Positions 1 through 4,795 of a stretch of DNA of 7,561 bases are shown here, piece by piece. The DNA is from CAZXCQ01 sp964639275 (GTDB taxonomy: Bacteria > Desulfobacterota > DSM-4660 > Desulfatiglandales > Desulfatiglandaceae), in NCBI GenBank assembly GCA_964639275.1, contig CAZXCQ010000299.1:1-7561 (forward strand). The letters run 5' to 3'. Position numbers and translations under genes: made by a program. The notes beneath the pieces were generated by a model. It was not told the DNA's origin, did no database searches, and saw only the letters and a program-made list of their open reading frames with translations. The first letter of the stretch is position 1. Each line of letters begins with the position of its first letter.

Positions 1-61
1 CCCCCTATTAGAGGCATGTGGAAGAAAAAAAGACCCCCATGCCACACCTTTCCCCTGTTCT

Positions 62-96
62 TTGAGATGTTACGCTAAATTGATTCAACATCTCAA
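62..96. repeat. Perfect 10-bp inverted repeat with 15-nt spacer
   Basis: TTGAGATGTT (62-71) is matched exactly by its reverse complement AACATCTCAA (87-96) across a 15-nt AT-rich spacer. It lies 63 nt beyond the stop codon of the minus-strand radical SAM gene. It could be a hairpin in that gene's 3' trailer or a two-half-site operator for a gene off the left edge. No T-run follows on either strand, so it is not a textbook intrinsic terminator. The repeat is seen directly; its role is not known. Confidence 0.5.
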
Positions 97-158
97 TCAG
101 CAAGGATAAAGCCGTGGCATACTCGTCAAAGGGGCAAAGTGTTTGGGTGATGACCCCG

Positions 159-1139
159 CTAACAAGAAAAGAGTGACAACTGCCCACTCGCTTCTCTGTT
201 TGGGTCCTTTTTTCTCAAGCCTGTCGAACACTGATGGGCAGGCATGTCCGGGTTCTTGCATGCACAAATACGCGGTCTGATCCCGTATTCTTGTCCCAGC
301 TCCTTGAAGCGTCTGTAACCCCTTTGCCTGAGCGGCAAGGGGATCAGCTTGCTCCGTGTGGAGGTTCCCACCACGCCCCAGGGTTGAGTCTCAAAACAAC
401 TGCGGAGCACCTTATATTCGGTTGAAGGTAGCTCCCTTTGAAGCTGCTCCAGGATTGCGGGTCTCAGGTGGAGATAGCTCAGCGAGACTAGCCGGATATC
501 CCTTTGCGCGAGGACCTCATACAGTCTCCTTATCGAGACCTCATCATCCGTGTAAAACGGTATGACAGGATCAATCCTTATTTCAACCTCCAGACCTGTG
601 GCCTTGAGCCTTTCGATATTTTCAAGACGTTCGGCAGCGGTAGCGGCATGGGGCTCAAAGCGTTTTTGAAATCTTGGGTCTGTCGAAACCAGGCCGATCC
701 TGGCGGTAACCAGTCCGGGATAACTGGAAAAGAGCTCAACAAACCGATCCGGAATCGATCCTTTGGTTAGAAAAGAGATGCCAATCTTCCTCACAAGGAG
801 TACCTTCATGGAGCGGTAGGCAATGTCCAGGATACTGGGATGGCGCTGAAAGGAGTCTGAGGCGGTATTCAATACCACCCGGCTGACCACGGATCGTCTC
901 CTGGGGTTGTCAAGCTCTTCAGACAGCCTTTCCGGGAGGTCTTGATAGAGATGGATATCCCCGGGAGATGGCGCACCCGGATACCCCCTGGCATAGCAGT
1001 AGACACACCCAAACTCACAGCCCCGCGTGATATTGAGGGTGTAGACATCCCGGAGGCAACCAAATTGGGCCTTGGTCAGGACCCGGCTCTTTCTTTTCAC
1101 TCCGGCCAAACCCATGGGCGTTGACGCATCCTCGGTCAA
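159..1139 (-). CDS. SPL-like radical SAM protein
   Basis: This is a 326-aa radical SAM enzyme of the spore-photoproduct-lyase-like group (SplB/Rv2578c type), whose members mostly have unknown substrates. The family reductively cleaves S-adenosylmethionine at a 4Fe-4S cluster to make a 5'-deoxyadenosyl radical. The cluster motif is C41-x3-C45-x2-C48 in the context NITRGCEFGCVYCYAR, followed by the family's GxPG stretch. A TIM-barrel-like body runs to about residue 230 (NTASDSFQ near 91-98, RIDPVIP near 188-194). A cysteine-bearing tail follows (C292, C294, C304 in an ICACKNPD context). The start at 1139 is a TTG with no clear ribosome binding site. ATG at 1115 (Met9) is an equally good start and would give 318 aa. 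The stop is TAG at 159-161. The gene stands alone, divergent from the exporter, so context does not reveal its substrate. The family call is firm; true photolyase activity is not implied. Confidence 0.9.
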   Translation of the reverse strand: MTEDASTPMGLAGVKRKSRVLTKAQFGCLRDVYTLNITRGCEFGCVYCYARGYPGAPSPGDIHLYQDLPERLSEELDNPRRRSVVSRVVLNTASDSFQRHPSILDIAYRSMKVLLVRKIGISFLTKGSIPDRFVELFSSYPGLVTARIGLVSTDPRFQKRFEPHAATAAERLENIERLKATGLEVEIRIDPVIPFYTDDEVSIRRLYEVLAQRDIRLVSLSYLHLRPAILEQLQRELPSTEYKVLRSCFETQPWGVVGTSTRSKLIPLPLRQRGYRRFKELGQEYGIRPRICACKNPDMPAHQCSTGLRKKDPNREASGQLSLFSC

Positions 1140-1178
1140 TTTGTTTAGGTCTTGCAGGGAGGGCGTTGATGGCCCTTA

Positions 1179-1207
1179 ACAATACGACATATCGTCAAGA
1201 TAAACAA
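1179..1207 (-). promoter_or_regulatory. Possible sigma70 promoter for the radical SAM gene
   Basis: On the minus strand TTGTTT (1207-1202) and TATTGT (1184-1179) are separated by exactly 17 nt. The expected transcript start is near 1172, giving a leader of about 30 nt before the TTG start at 1139. Each hexamer departs from consensus (3/6 and 4/6), so the call rests mainly on spacing and position. Confidence 0.25.
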
Positions 1208-1224
1208 GATGGGATTGAAGGTCT

Positions 1225-1239
1225 GATTTGGGACAAATC
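1225..1239. repeat. Small hairpin, 6-bp stem and 3-nt loop
   Basis: GATTTG (1225-1230) and CAAATC (1234-1239) are exact complements around a GGA loop. It sits in the upstream region of the minus-strand radical SAM gene. The stem is too short and AT-rich to assign a role. Confidence 0.3.
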
Positions 1240-1242
1240 CAG

Positions 1243-1281
1243 AAGCCCTTAAACCTGTAGCCAGATGAAAAGGAAGGGCTT
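1243..1281. repeat. 8-bp inverted repeat with 23-nt spacer
   Basis: AAGCCCTT (1243-1250) is matched exactly by AAGGGCTT (1274-1281). It lies between the radical SAM upstream region and the repeat array. It could form a long-loop hairpin or be a paired protein-binding site. No T-run follows it. The pairing is seen; the function is unknown. Confidence 0.35.
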
Positions 1282-1321
1282 AGAGGGCCGATACGATTTC
1301 AAGAATACTGGATTCCGGCCC

Positions 1322-1421
1322 TTCGGCCATGAGCGACTCGACATGAGCAGTTCGGCCCTGAGCGACTCGACATGAGCTCGTCGACATGTCTCACTGCCGA
1401 TGGGCTCGTCGACATGTCTCA
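1322..1421. repeat. Four-unit inverted repeat array (two direct units facing two inverted units)
   Basis: Two copies of a 27-bp unit, TTCGGCC(A/C)TGAGCGACTCGACATGAGC, lie at 1322-1348 and 1351-1377 (period 29, one mismatch). They are followed by two copies of an 18-bp unit, GCTCGTCGACATGTCTCA, at 1376-1393 and 1404-1421 (period 28). Reverse-complemented, the second pair with its flank begins TTCGGCTCTGAG and ends CGAGC, so it is a diverged, oppositely oriented version of the first unit. The array is thus head-to-head in overall shape and dense in GTCGAC, GAGCTC and CATG palindromes. It resembles the REP-like palindromic intergenic elements common in Desulfobacterota genomes (from general knowledge). 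There are no CRISPR-style unique spacers. Confidence 0.75.
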
Positions 1422-1457
1422 GAGCCGAATGGCTTTCGCCTGTCTTTTACATTTTTC

Positions 1458-1486
1458 TTGAATTTTAAATAGTTACTCCATAATAT
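1458..1486 (+). promoter_or_regulatory. Possible sigma70 promoter in AT-rich intergenic segment
   Basis: TTGAAT (1458-1463) lies 17 nt ahead of TAATAT (1481-1486). Alternatively CATAAT (1479-1484) matches the -10 consensus 5/6 with a 15-nt spacer. The surrounding 1441-1490 is clearly more AT-rich than the rest of the window. A transcript would start near 1492 and run into a stretch with no recognisable gene, then possibly to the exporter at 1838. Confidence 0.35.
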
Positions 1487-1760
1487 CCAAACGCTCAAGG
1501 GCATGGATCAAGAAATCCATTCCCATTGAAGTCGATTGTTAAGCGCCCACTTATTTAGAAGTCTAATTAAGGTCTGCCGGTGGGTGCTCAGATTGTGGGG
1601 AGACACCAGGACGATTGGGGGGTACTCCAGTTGGCCTGGGCCTTTGAACAGGCCACGGGACTTTGGCAACAAAGACCGCCGGTGGCCACATGATGACAAT
1701 CAGGAGGCACCAGTAGAAATCGTGGTATGAGGAAGGCCTCTGGTCTCAAAGGGGCCAGGG

Positions 1761-1769
1761 TGCTACAAT
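1761..1769 (+). promoter_or_regulatory. Possible extended -10 promoter for the LysE-type exporter
   Basis: TGCTACAAT fits the extended -10 form TGnTATAAT with one mismatch. It lies 68 nt ahead of the exporter's TTG start. The expected -35 position (about 1741-1746, TGGTCT) is poor, as is common for extended -10 promoters. The hairpin GGCCTCT/AGGGGCC (1735-1756) overlaps the -35 zone. Confidence 0.35.
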
Positions 1770-1837
1770 AGAATGATCCTGGACCGATTGTACCTCTTAA
1801 ATCTTCAGGGAGATAGAATCTCGCGTGAGGTCATATC

Positions 1838-2452
1838 TTGATATTATACCTTTTTCAAGGGGCTGTGCTCGCGCTGTCTGCCACAATTACACCAGGTCCC
1901 TTTCAGGCCTTTCTGCTCACCAGGGCACTAAACTACGGGTGGAAACGCACCCTGCCCGCATCATTTGCACCACTCATTTCTGATGGCCCGATTATCGCGC
2001 TGGTCCTATTCGTCCTCACCCAGACCCCGCAGTGGTTTCTGGATATCCTTCGCATCGCAGGCGGTCTCTTTATCCTGTATTTGGCCATAGGCGTATTTAG
2101 GGCCGTAAAAAGACCGATTGACGTCCAGCAACCATCGAAAAATGCCGGCCGCCGGACTCTCATCAGTGCGGTGATCTTAAATATGCTCAATCCGAATCCC
2201 TACATATTCTGGGGCGTGATCGGCGGCCCCATCGTGCTGACAGGATGGCGTGAGGCACCGGGGCTGGGTGCGAGTTTTATCGTGGGCTTTTACGGGATGT
2301 TTGTGTGCAGTCTGGCAGCGCTCATTATCGTGTTTGCCTCTGCAGGAAAGTTGGATGCGAGGGTGCATCGCCTATTGAGCGCTGCGGCCGGGATCGCCCT
2401 GGTCGCTTTCGGGGTGTACCAGTGTGTCACAGGGACAATAGCCTTGGCATGA
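1838..2452 (+). CDS. LysE/RhtB-family amino-acid exporter
   Basis: This 204-aa inner-membrane protein belongs to the LysE/RhtB translocator family, which exports amino acids or related small metabolites using the proton-motive force. About six hydrophobic helices are visible, near residues 4-26, 41-61, 68-90, 111-135, 145-169 and 177-199. The family signature TPGPFQAF lies at 18-25 in helix 1, and NPNPYIFW at 118-125 matches the second conserved asparagine-proline motif. Length is normal for the family. The start is TTG: an in-frame TGA at 1826-1828 leaves no upstream ATG, and GTGAGG at 1825-1830 sits about 7 nt before the TTG. The gene appears monocistronic, with a hairpin 12 nt past the stop and a 390-bp gap before the IclR gene. 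The substrate cannot be read from sequence. The neighbouring aryl-pyruvate enzyme makes an amino-acid link tempting but unproven. Confidence 0.88.
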   Translation: MILYLFQGAVLALSATITPGPFQAFLLTRALNYGWKRTLPASFAPLISDGPIIALVLFVLTQTPQWFLDILRIAGGLFILYLAIGVFRAVKRPIDVQQPSKNAGRRTLISAVILNMLNPNPYIFWGVIGGPIVLTGWREAPGLGASFIVGFYGMFVCSLAALIIVFASAGKLDARVHRLLSAAAGIALVAFGVYQCVTGTIALA

Positions 2453-2464
2453 CTTCAAGCATCT

Positions 2465-2488
2465 CGGGCCTTGAGAGATCAAGGCCCG
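2465..2488 (+). terminator. Perfect 10-bp stem with GAGA tetraloop downstream of the exporter
   Basis: CGGGCCTTGA (2465-2474), loop GAGA (2475-2478) and TCAAGGCCCG (2479-2488) form an uninterrupted 10-bp stem capped by a GNRA-type tetraloop, starting 12 nt after the exporter's TGA. Position and strength suggest transcript end formation or 3'-end protection. The usual downstream T-run is absent (GCCGCCATC follows), so intrinsic termination is uncertain. Confidence 0.5.
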
Positions 2489-2547
2489 GCCGCCATCACA
2501 TCAGTAACCGCTGTTCCGCCTCTGGCCCATAAGGCTTACGGCCTGGA

Positions 2548-2572
2548 GGGGTTTCAGGTTTCAGCAAACCCC
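2548..2572. repeat. 7-bp inverted repeat GGGGTTT/AAACCCC
   Basis: GGGGTTT (2548-2554) and AAACCCC (2566-2572) are exact complements around an 11-nt loop. It may be a second weak hairpin in the exporter's trailer. No T-run follows. Confidence 0.35.
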
Positions 2573-2705
2573 AAATCCTGACACCTGTCGAACTTGTCCG
2601 CCGGAATTGTGGCGAAGATCCCCCTGCAGGCGGGGAAACCTGATTATTGCCAATGAGTCAAATGGGATAACTTCAAGAAAACGTAACACTTTAGAGTTGT
2701 TTTAA

Positions 2706-2732
2706 ACCCGGGCAATTGAGTACTTTCCGGGT
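2706..2732. repeat. 6-bp inverted repeat ACCCGG/CCGGGT
   Basis: ACCCGG (2706-2711) and CCGGGT (2727-2732) are exact complements with a 15-nt AT-rich spacer. The element lies about 35 nt upstream of the putative IclR promoter. It could be a distal regulator site or chance pairing. Confidence 0.25.
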
Positions 2733-2767
2733 CGATTGGGCAGGATTTTCTGGCAACCATTTTTTCC

Positions 2768-2791
2768 TTGACATCCTCAGGGGCCTATAAT
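2768..2791 (+). promoter_or_regulatory. Promoter-like hexamers ahead of the IclR gene (unusual 12-nt spacer)
   Basis: A perfect TTGACA (2768-2773) and a perfect TATAAT (2786-2791) are both present but only 12 nt apart instead of about 17. TATAAT is the likely -10, with transcription starting near 2798 and a leader of about 45 nt to the ATG at 2843. At standard spacing its -35 would be poor (TTTCCT at 2763-2768), so the promoter may be weak or activator-dependent. Confidence 0.45.
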
Positions 2792-2813
2792 ACCGTTCAG
2801 CCATACTAGACAT

Positions 2814-2832
2814 TGTTCGATAGTGTTGAACA
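2814..2832. promoter_or_regulatory. Candidate IclR-type operator
   Basis: TGTTCGA (2814-2820), 5 nt, TTGAACA (2826-2832) is a near-perfect palindrome (6 of 7 pairs) ending 10 nt before the IclR start codon and downstream of the likely transcription start. IclR-family dimers bind palindromes of about 15-20 bp, and the PobR/PcaU subgroup is known for GTTCGAT-type half-sites, which this resembles. Position would suit autorepression of the operon. The palindrome is seen; binding is inferred. Confidence 0.5.
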
Positions 2833-2842
2833 TTAGGGGCCA

Positions 2843-3634
2843 ATGCATATCCAGTCCGTTGACAGAGCGTTAGATATCCTATCCCTCTTTTCCGCCACGC
2901 GGCCGCGGCTGGGAATTACAGAAATGAGCAGGCTCCAGGGGCTTCCCAAACCAACGGTCCACGGCCTCGTGCGCACCCTCGTAAAAAGAGGCTTTCTCAC
3001 CCAGGACCCTGAAACACGCAAGTATTCCCTCGGACTCAAGATCTACGAATTGGGGATTATGCTCTGCGGGGCCTTAAAGGTCAATCAACTGGGGTCGGGG
3101 CCGGCCGATCGTTTGGTCAAGCGCTTTGAGCTAACGGCGCGTATTGCCATGTGGGATCAGAACTCGGTCCTGGTTACAGCCACGCTTTATCCCCACTGGC
3201 AGCGGGTCCCTTTTCAGCAGCTGGGGCCGAGGGTTCCCGCCTATTGCACGGCCATCGGTAAGGCCATCCTGGCTTATCTTCCGGCTCAAGAACTGAAAAC
3301 CTATCTAAGAGAGAACCACTTTCACCCTTACACGACAAATACCCTCACCACCAGAAAGACCCTGGCCGAGGACTTGAGGCAGACGCGCATCAGGGGATAT
3401 TCTGTCGACCGCGAGGAATTTATGATGGGGCTGGCCTGTATTGGGGTCCCTATTTTTGACCATACAGGAAGACCGGCTGGCTCTCTCAGTCTTTCGGGTG
3501 AAGCGGGCCTGCTGGCTCGCAAAGACTTTGGTCAGATGACCCAGGAGTTGACGCAGACCGCCTCGGAGATATCTGGCTACATGGGCTATCAGCCCGGGGC
3601 ATACACCCTTCAGACGAGGGCAGTATCGGAATAA
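2843..3634 (+). CDS. IclR-family transcriptional regulator
   Basis: This 263-aa protein is a full-length IclR-type regulator. Residues 1-60 form the winged helix: the typical opening SVDRALDIL at 5-13, a helix-turn-helix near 24-46 (ITEMSRLQGLPKPTVHGLV) and a wing near 50-62. The effector-binding domain follows, with the hallmark AYCTAIGKAILAYLP at 133-147, GYSVDREE at 185-192 and GLACIGVPIFD at 196-206. Such proteins sense small organic acids, often aromatic or keto acids, and repress or activate adjacent catabolic operons. The ATG at 2843 is chosen because the family's conserved N-terminus begins almost immediately. AGGGG lies only 3 nt upstream, so translation initiation may be weak. The gene lies 31 bp ahead of the FrhB-like gene on the same strand and probably controls it and iorAB. 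The ligand is unknown; an aryl-pyruvate or aryl-acetate is a guess from context. Confidence 0.93.
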   Translation: MHIQSVDRALDILSLFSATRPRLGITEMSRLQGLPKPTVHGLVRTLVKRGFLTQDPETRKYSLGLKIYELGIMLCGALKVNQLGSGPADRLVKRFELTARIAMWDQNSVLVTATLYPHWQRVPFQQLGPRVPAYCTAIGKAILAYLPAQELKTYLRENHFHPYTTNTLTTRKTLAEDLRQTRIRGYSVDREEFMMGLACIGVPIFDHTGRPAGSLSLSGEAGLLARKDFGQMTQELTQTASEISGYMGYQPGAYTLQTRAVSE

Positions 3635-3649
3635 ACGCCATCAAGACAT

Positions 3650-3657
3650 GGGAGGTG
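3650..3657 (+). promoter_or_regulatory. Strong Shine-Dalgarno for the FrhB-like gene
   Basis: GGGAGGTG ends 8 nt before the ATG at 3666, fixing that start. It lies within the 31-bp gap after the IclR stop. No promoter-like sequence is seen in the gap, supporting co-transcription with iclR. Confidence 0.7.
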
Positions 3658-3665
3658 CATAAATA

Positions 3666-4781
3666 ATGCAAATCTTTGGGCCAAACGAACTCTTGGAAGA
3701 TGTCCACAAAGCTGATCTGTGCATCGGATGCGGGGCCTGTGTAGACCTGTGTCCCTATTTCAAAAACTACAAAGGAAAGACCGCCATGCTTTTCCCGTGC
3801 ACCCTCTCCGAGGGACGATGCTATGCCGCATGCCCCAAGGCAGAGCTGGATATGGATGAGCTTTCCACCCTGTTCTTTAAAAGGCCCTATGATGGAAGCG
3901 CCCTGGGAAGCTACCGCGATGTGCGCGTCGCCCAGGCAGGGGCCGGGATGGCCGATACGGGATTCCAGGCCGGTGGCACCGTCTCTGCACTGATGACCTT
4001 TGCCCTCAAGACGGGTATGATCGATGCCGGGGTCCTCACCGACCACAAAGACATGGTTCCGGTTCCAGGGCTGGTGACCCGCCCGGAAGAGGTGGCCAGA
4101 TATGCCATGTCCAAATATATGGCAGCCCCTACCCTGGCCGGCCTCAACCAGGGCGCGCGTGAGGGGTACCGGCGTATGGGCGTCGTGGGGACCCCATGTC
4201 AGGTGACGGCCGTGACAAAGATGCGGTCGAACCCCCTCAAACGGGACGATTTTGTGGACCCGGTTGCCCTGGTGGTGGGGCTTTTTTGTACCTGGGCACT
4301 GGACACCCGGAAGTTGATCGCCTTTCTTTCGGAGCGGGTGGATATCAGCAGGATTCGGAAAACGGACATCCCCCCACCACCGGCCGAGGTATTTGTCGTG
4401 GACACGGGGGATGAGATAGTCGAAATACCCCTCGACCAAATCCGGCCGCTCGTTCCAAAAACATGCCATGTCTGCCCCGATATGACATCCGAATGGGCGG
4501 ACCTATCCGTCGGTGTTATGGAGGGGGCACCTGACTGGAACACCGTCATCGTGCGCACGCAAAAGGGAGAAGAGCTGGTTCAGGCGGCCTCGGAGGCAGG
4601 GTTTGTGGTCCTGGACAAGATCCCACAGCAAAGCCTGGATCACCTCTCCTTTGCTGCGGCCAACAAGAAGAAAAGGGCCTTAACCCGGGCCAGGGAAGAA
4701 GGCATTCTCAACAGCCCGCCAGAAGGAAAACGGGCGGCCTTAAGGATCCCCGAGGAGGTTGTGGAAGCGATTATTGCATAA
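3666..4781 (+). CDS. FrhB/FdhB-like (coenzyme F420 hydrogenase/dehydrogenase beta subunit family) iron-sulfur protein
   Basis: This 371-aa cytoplasmic redox protein belongs to the family of F420-reducing hydrogenase and formate dehydrogenase beta subunits, which carry flavin and Fe-S clusters and move electrons between ferredoxin-like donors and soluble carriers. The N-terminus has a ferredoxin-type motif C19-x2-C22-x2-C25-x3-C29-P, then C45, C52 and C56 (GRCYAACP). Family hallmarks follow: QAGGTVSALM (101-110), GVVGTPCQV with C178 (172-180), GLFC with C208 (205-208), and KTCHVC with C267/C270 leading to the ADLSVG motif (279-283). C178, C208, C267 and C270 probably ligate a cluster. Family membership does not prove F420 use, and no F420 synthesis genes are in view. 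With iorA starting 14 bp downstream, the likely role is an electron-transfer partner of the IorAB enzyme. Length is typical for the family with the added N-terminal cluster. Confidence 0.88.
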   Translation: MQIFGPNELLEDVHKADLCIGCGACVDLCPYFKNYKGKTAMLFPCTLSEGRCYAACPKAELDMDELSTLFFKRPYDGSALGSYRDVRVAQAGAGMADTGFQAGGTVSALMTFALKTGMIDAGVLTDHKDMVPVPGLVTRPEEVARYAMSKYMAAPTLAGLNQGAREGYRRMGVVGTPCQVTAVTKMRSNPLKRDDFVDPVALVVGLFCTWALDTRKLIAFLSERVDISRIRKTDIPPPPAEVFVVDTGDEIVEIPLDQIRPLVPKTCHVCPDMTSEWADLSVGVMEGAPDWNTVIVRTQKGEELVQAASEAGFVVLDKIPQQSLDHLSFAAANKKKRALTRAREEGILNSPPEGKRAALRIPEEVVEAIIA

Positions 4782-4795
4782 CATAGGGAGGCATC

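Larger units (their letters stand above)
1140..1837. other. Long intergenic region (about 700 bp) with no recognisable gene
   Basis: This gap separates the minus-strand radical SAM gene from the plus-strand exporter. From left to right it holds a weak minus-strand promoter, two small hairpins, a four-unit inverted repeat array (1322-1421), an AT-rich segment with promoter-like hexamers (1458-1486), and a stretch of about 250 bp (1495-1740) with short open frames on both strands. The longest run from TTG at 1536 to 1730 (plus) and 1699 to 1508 (minus). Neither resembles a protein I know. The segment also carries hairpins TGGCCTG/CAGGCCA (1632-1638/1649-1655) and GGCCTCT/AGGGGCC (1735-1741/1750-1756, one G-U). 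It may be a decayed gene or mobile-element remnant, or a structured RNA; the sequence does not decide. Confidence 0.6.
2453..2842. other. Intergenic region between exporter and IclR operon
   Basis: This 390-bp stretch has no credible gene. It contains a perfect GAGA-loop hairpin just after the exporter (2465-2488), two further inverted repeats (2548-2572 and 2706-2732), small GC hairpins around 2590-2635, promoter-like hexamers (2768-2791), and a palindrome next to the IclR start (2814-2832). Its left part looks like 3' trailer or terminator sequence, and its right part like the control region of the IclR-IorAB operon. Confidence 0.6.

Noticed and set aside
1322..1421. CRISPR array
   Set aside because: Only two copies per unit, spacers of 2-10 nt, and the second pair is inverted; there are no cas genes nearby.
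1536..1730. Short plus-strand open frame from TTG 1536
   Set aside because: It has no Shine-Dalgarno, no family resemblance, a composition rich in Trp and Arg, and a competing minus-strand frame over the same bases.
2745..2775. Sigma54 promoter (CTGGCAAC near 2750)
   Set aside because: The TGGCA part is present but the required GC of the -12 element is missing at the right distance.
3486..4469. Long minus-strand open frame (327 codons) opposite the iclR end and the FrhB-like gene
   Set aside because: It lies antisense to two clearly recognisable proteins, shows no family motif, and is a by-product of GC-rich codon use on the coding strand.
3666..4781. True F420-dependent dehydrogenase
   Set aside because: The family is shared with non-F420 iron-sulfur electron-transfer proteins, and no F420-related gene is visible, so cofactor F420 cannot be asserted.
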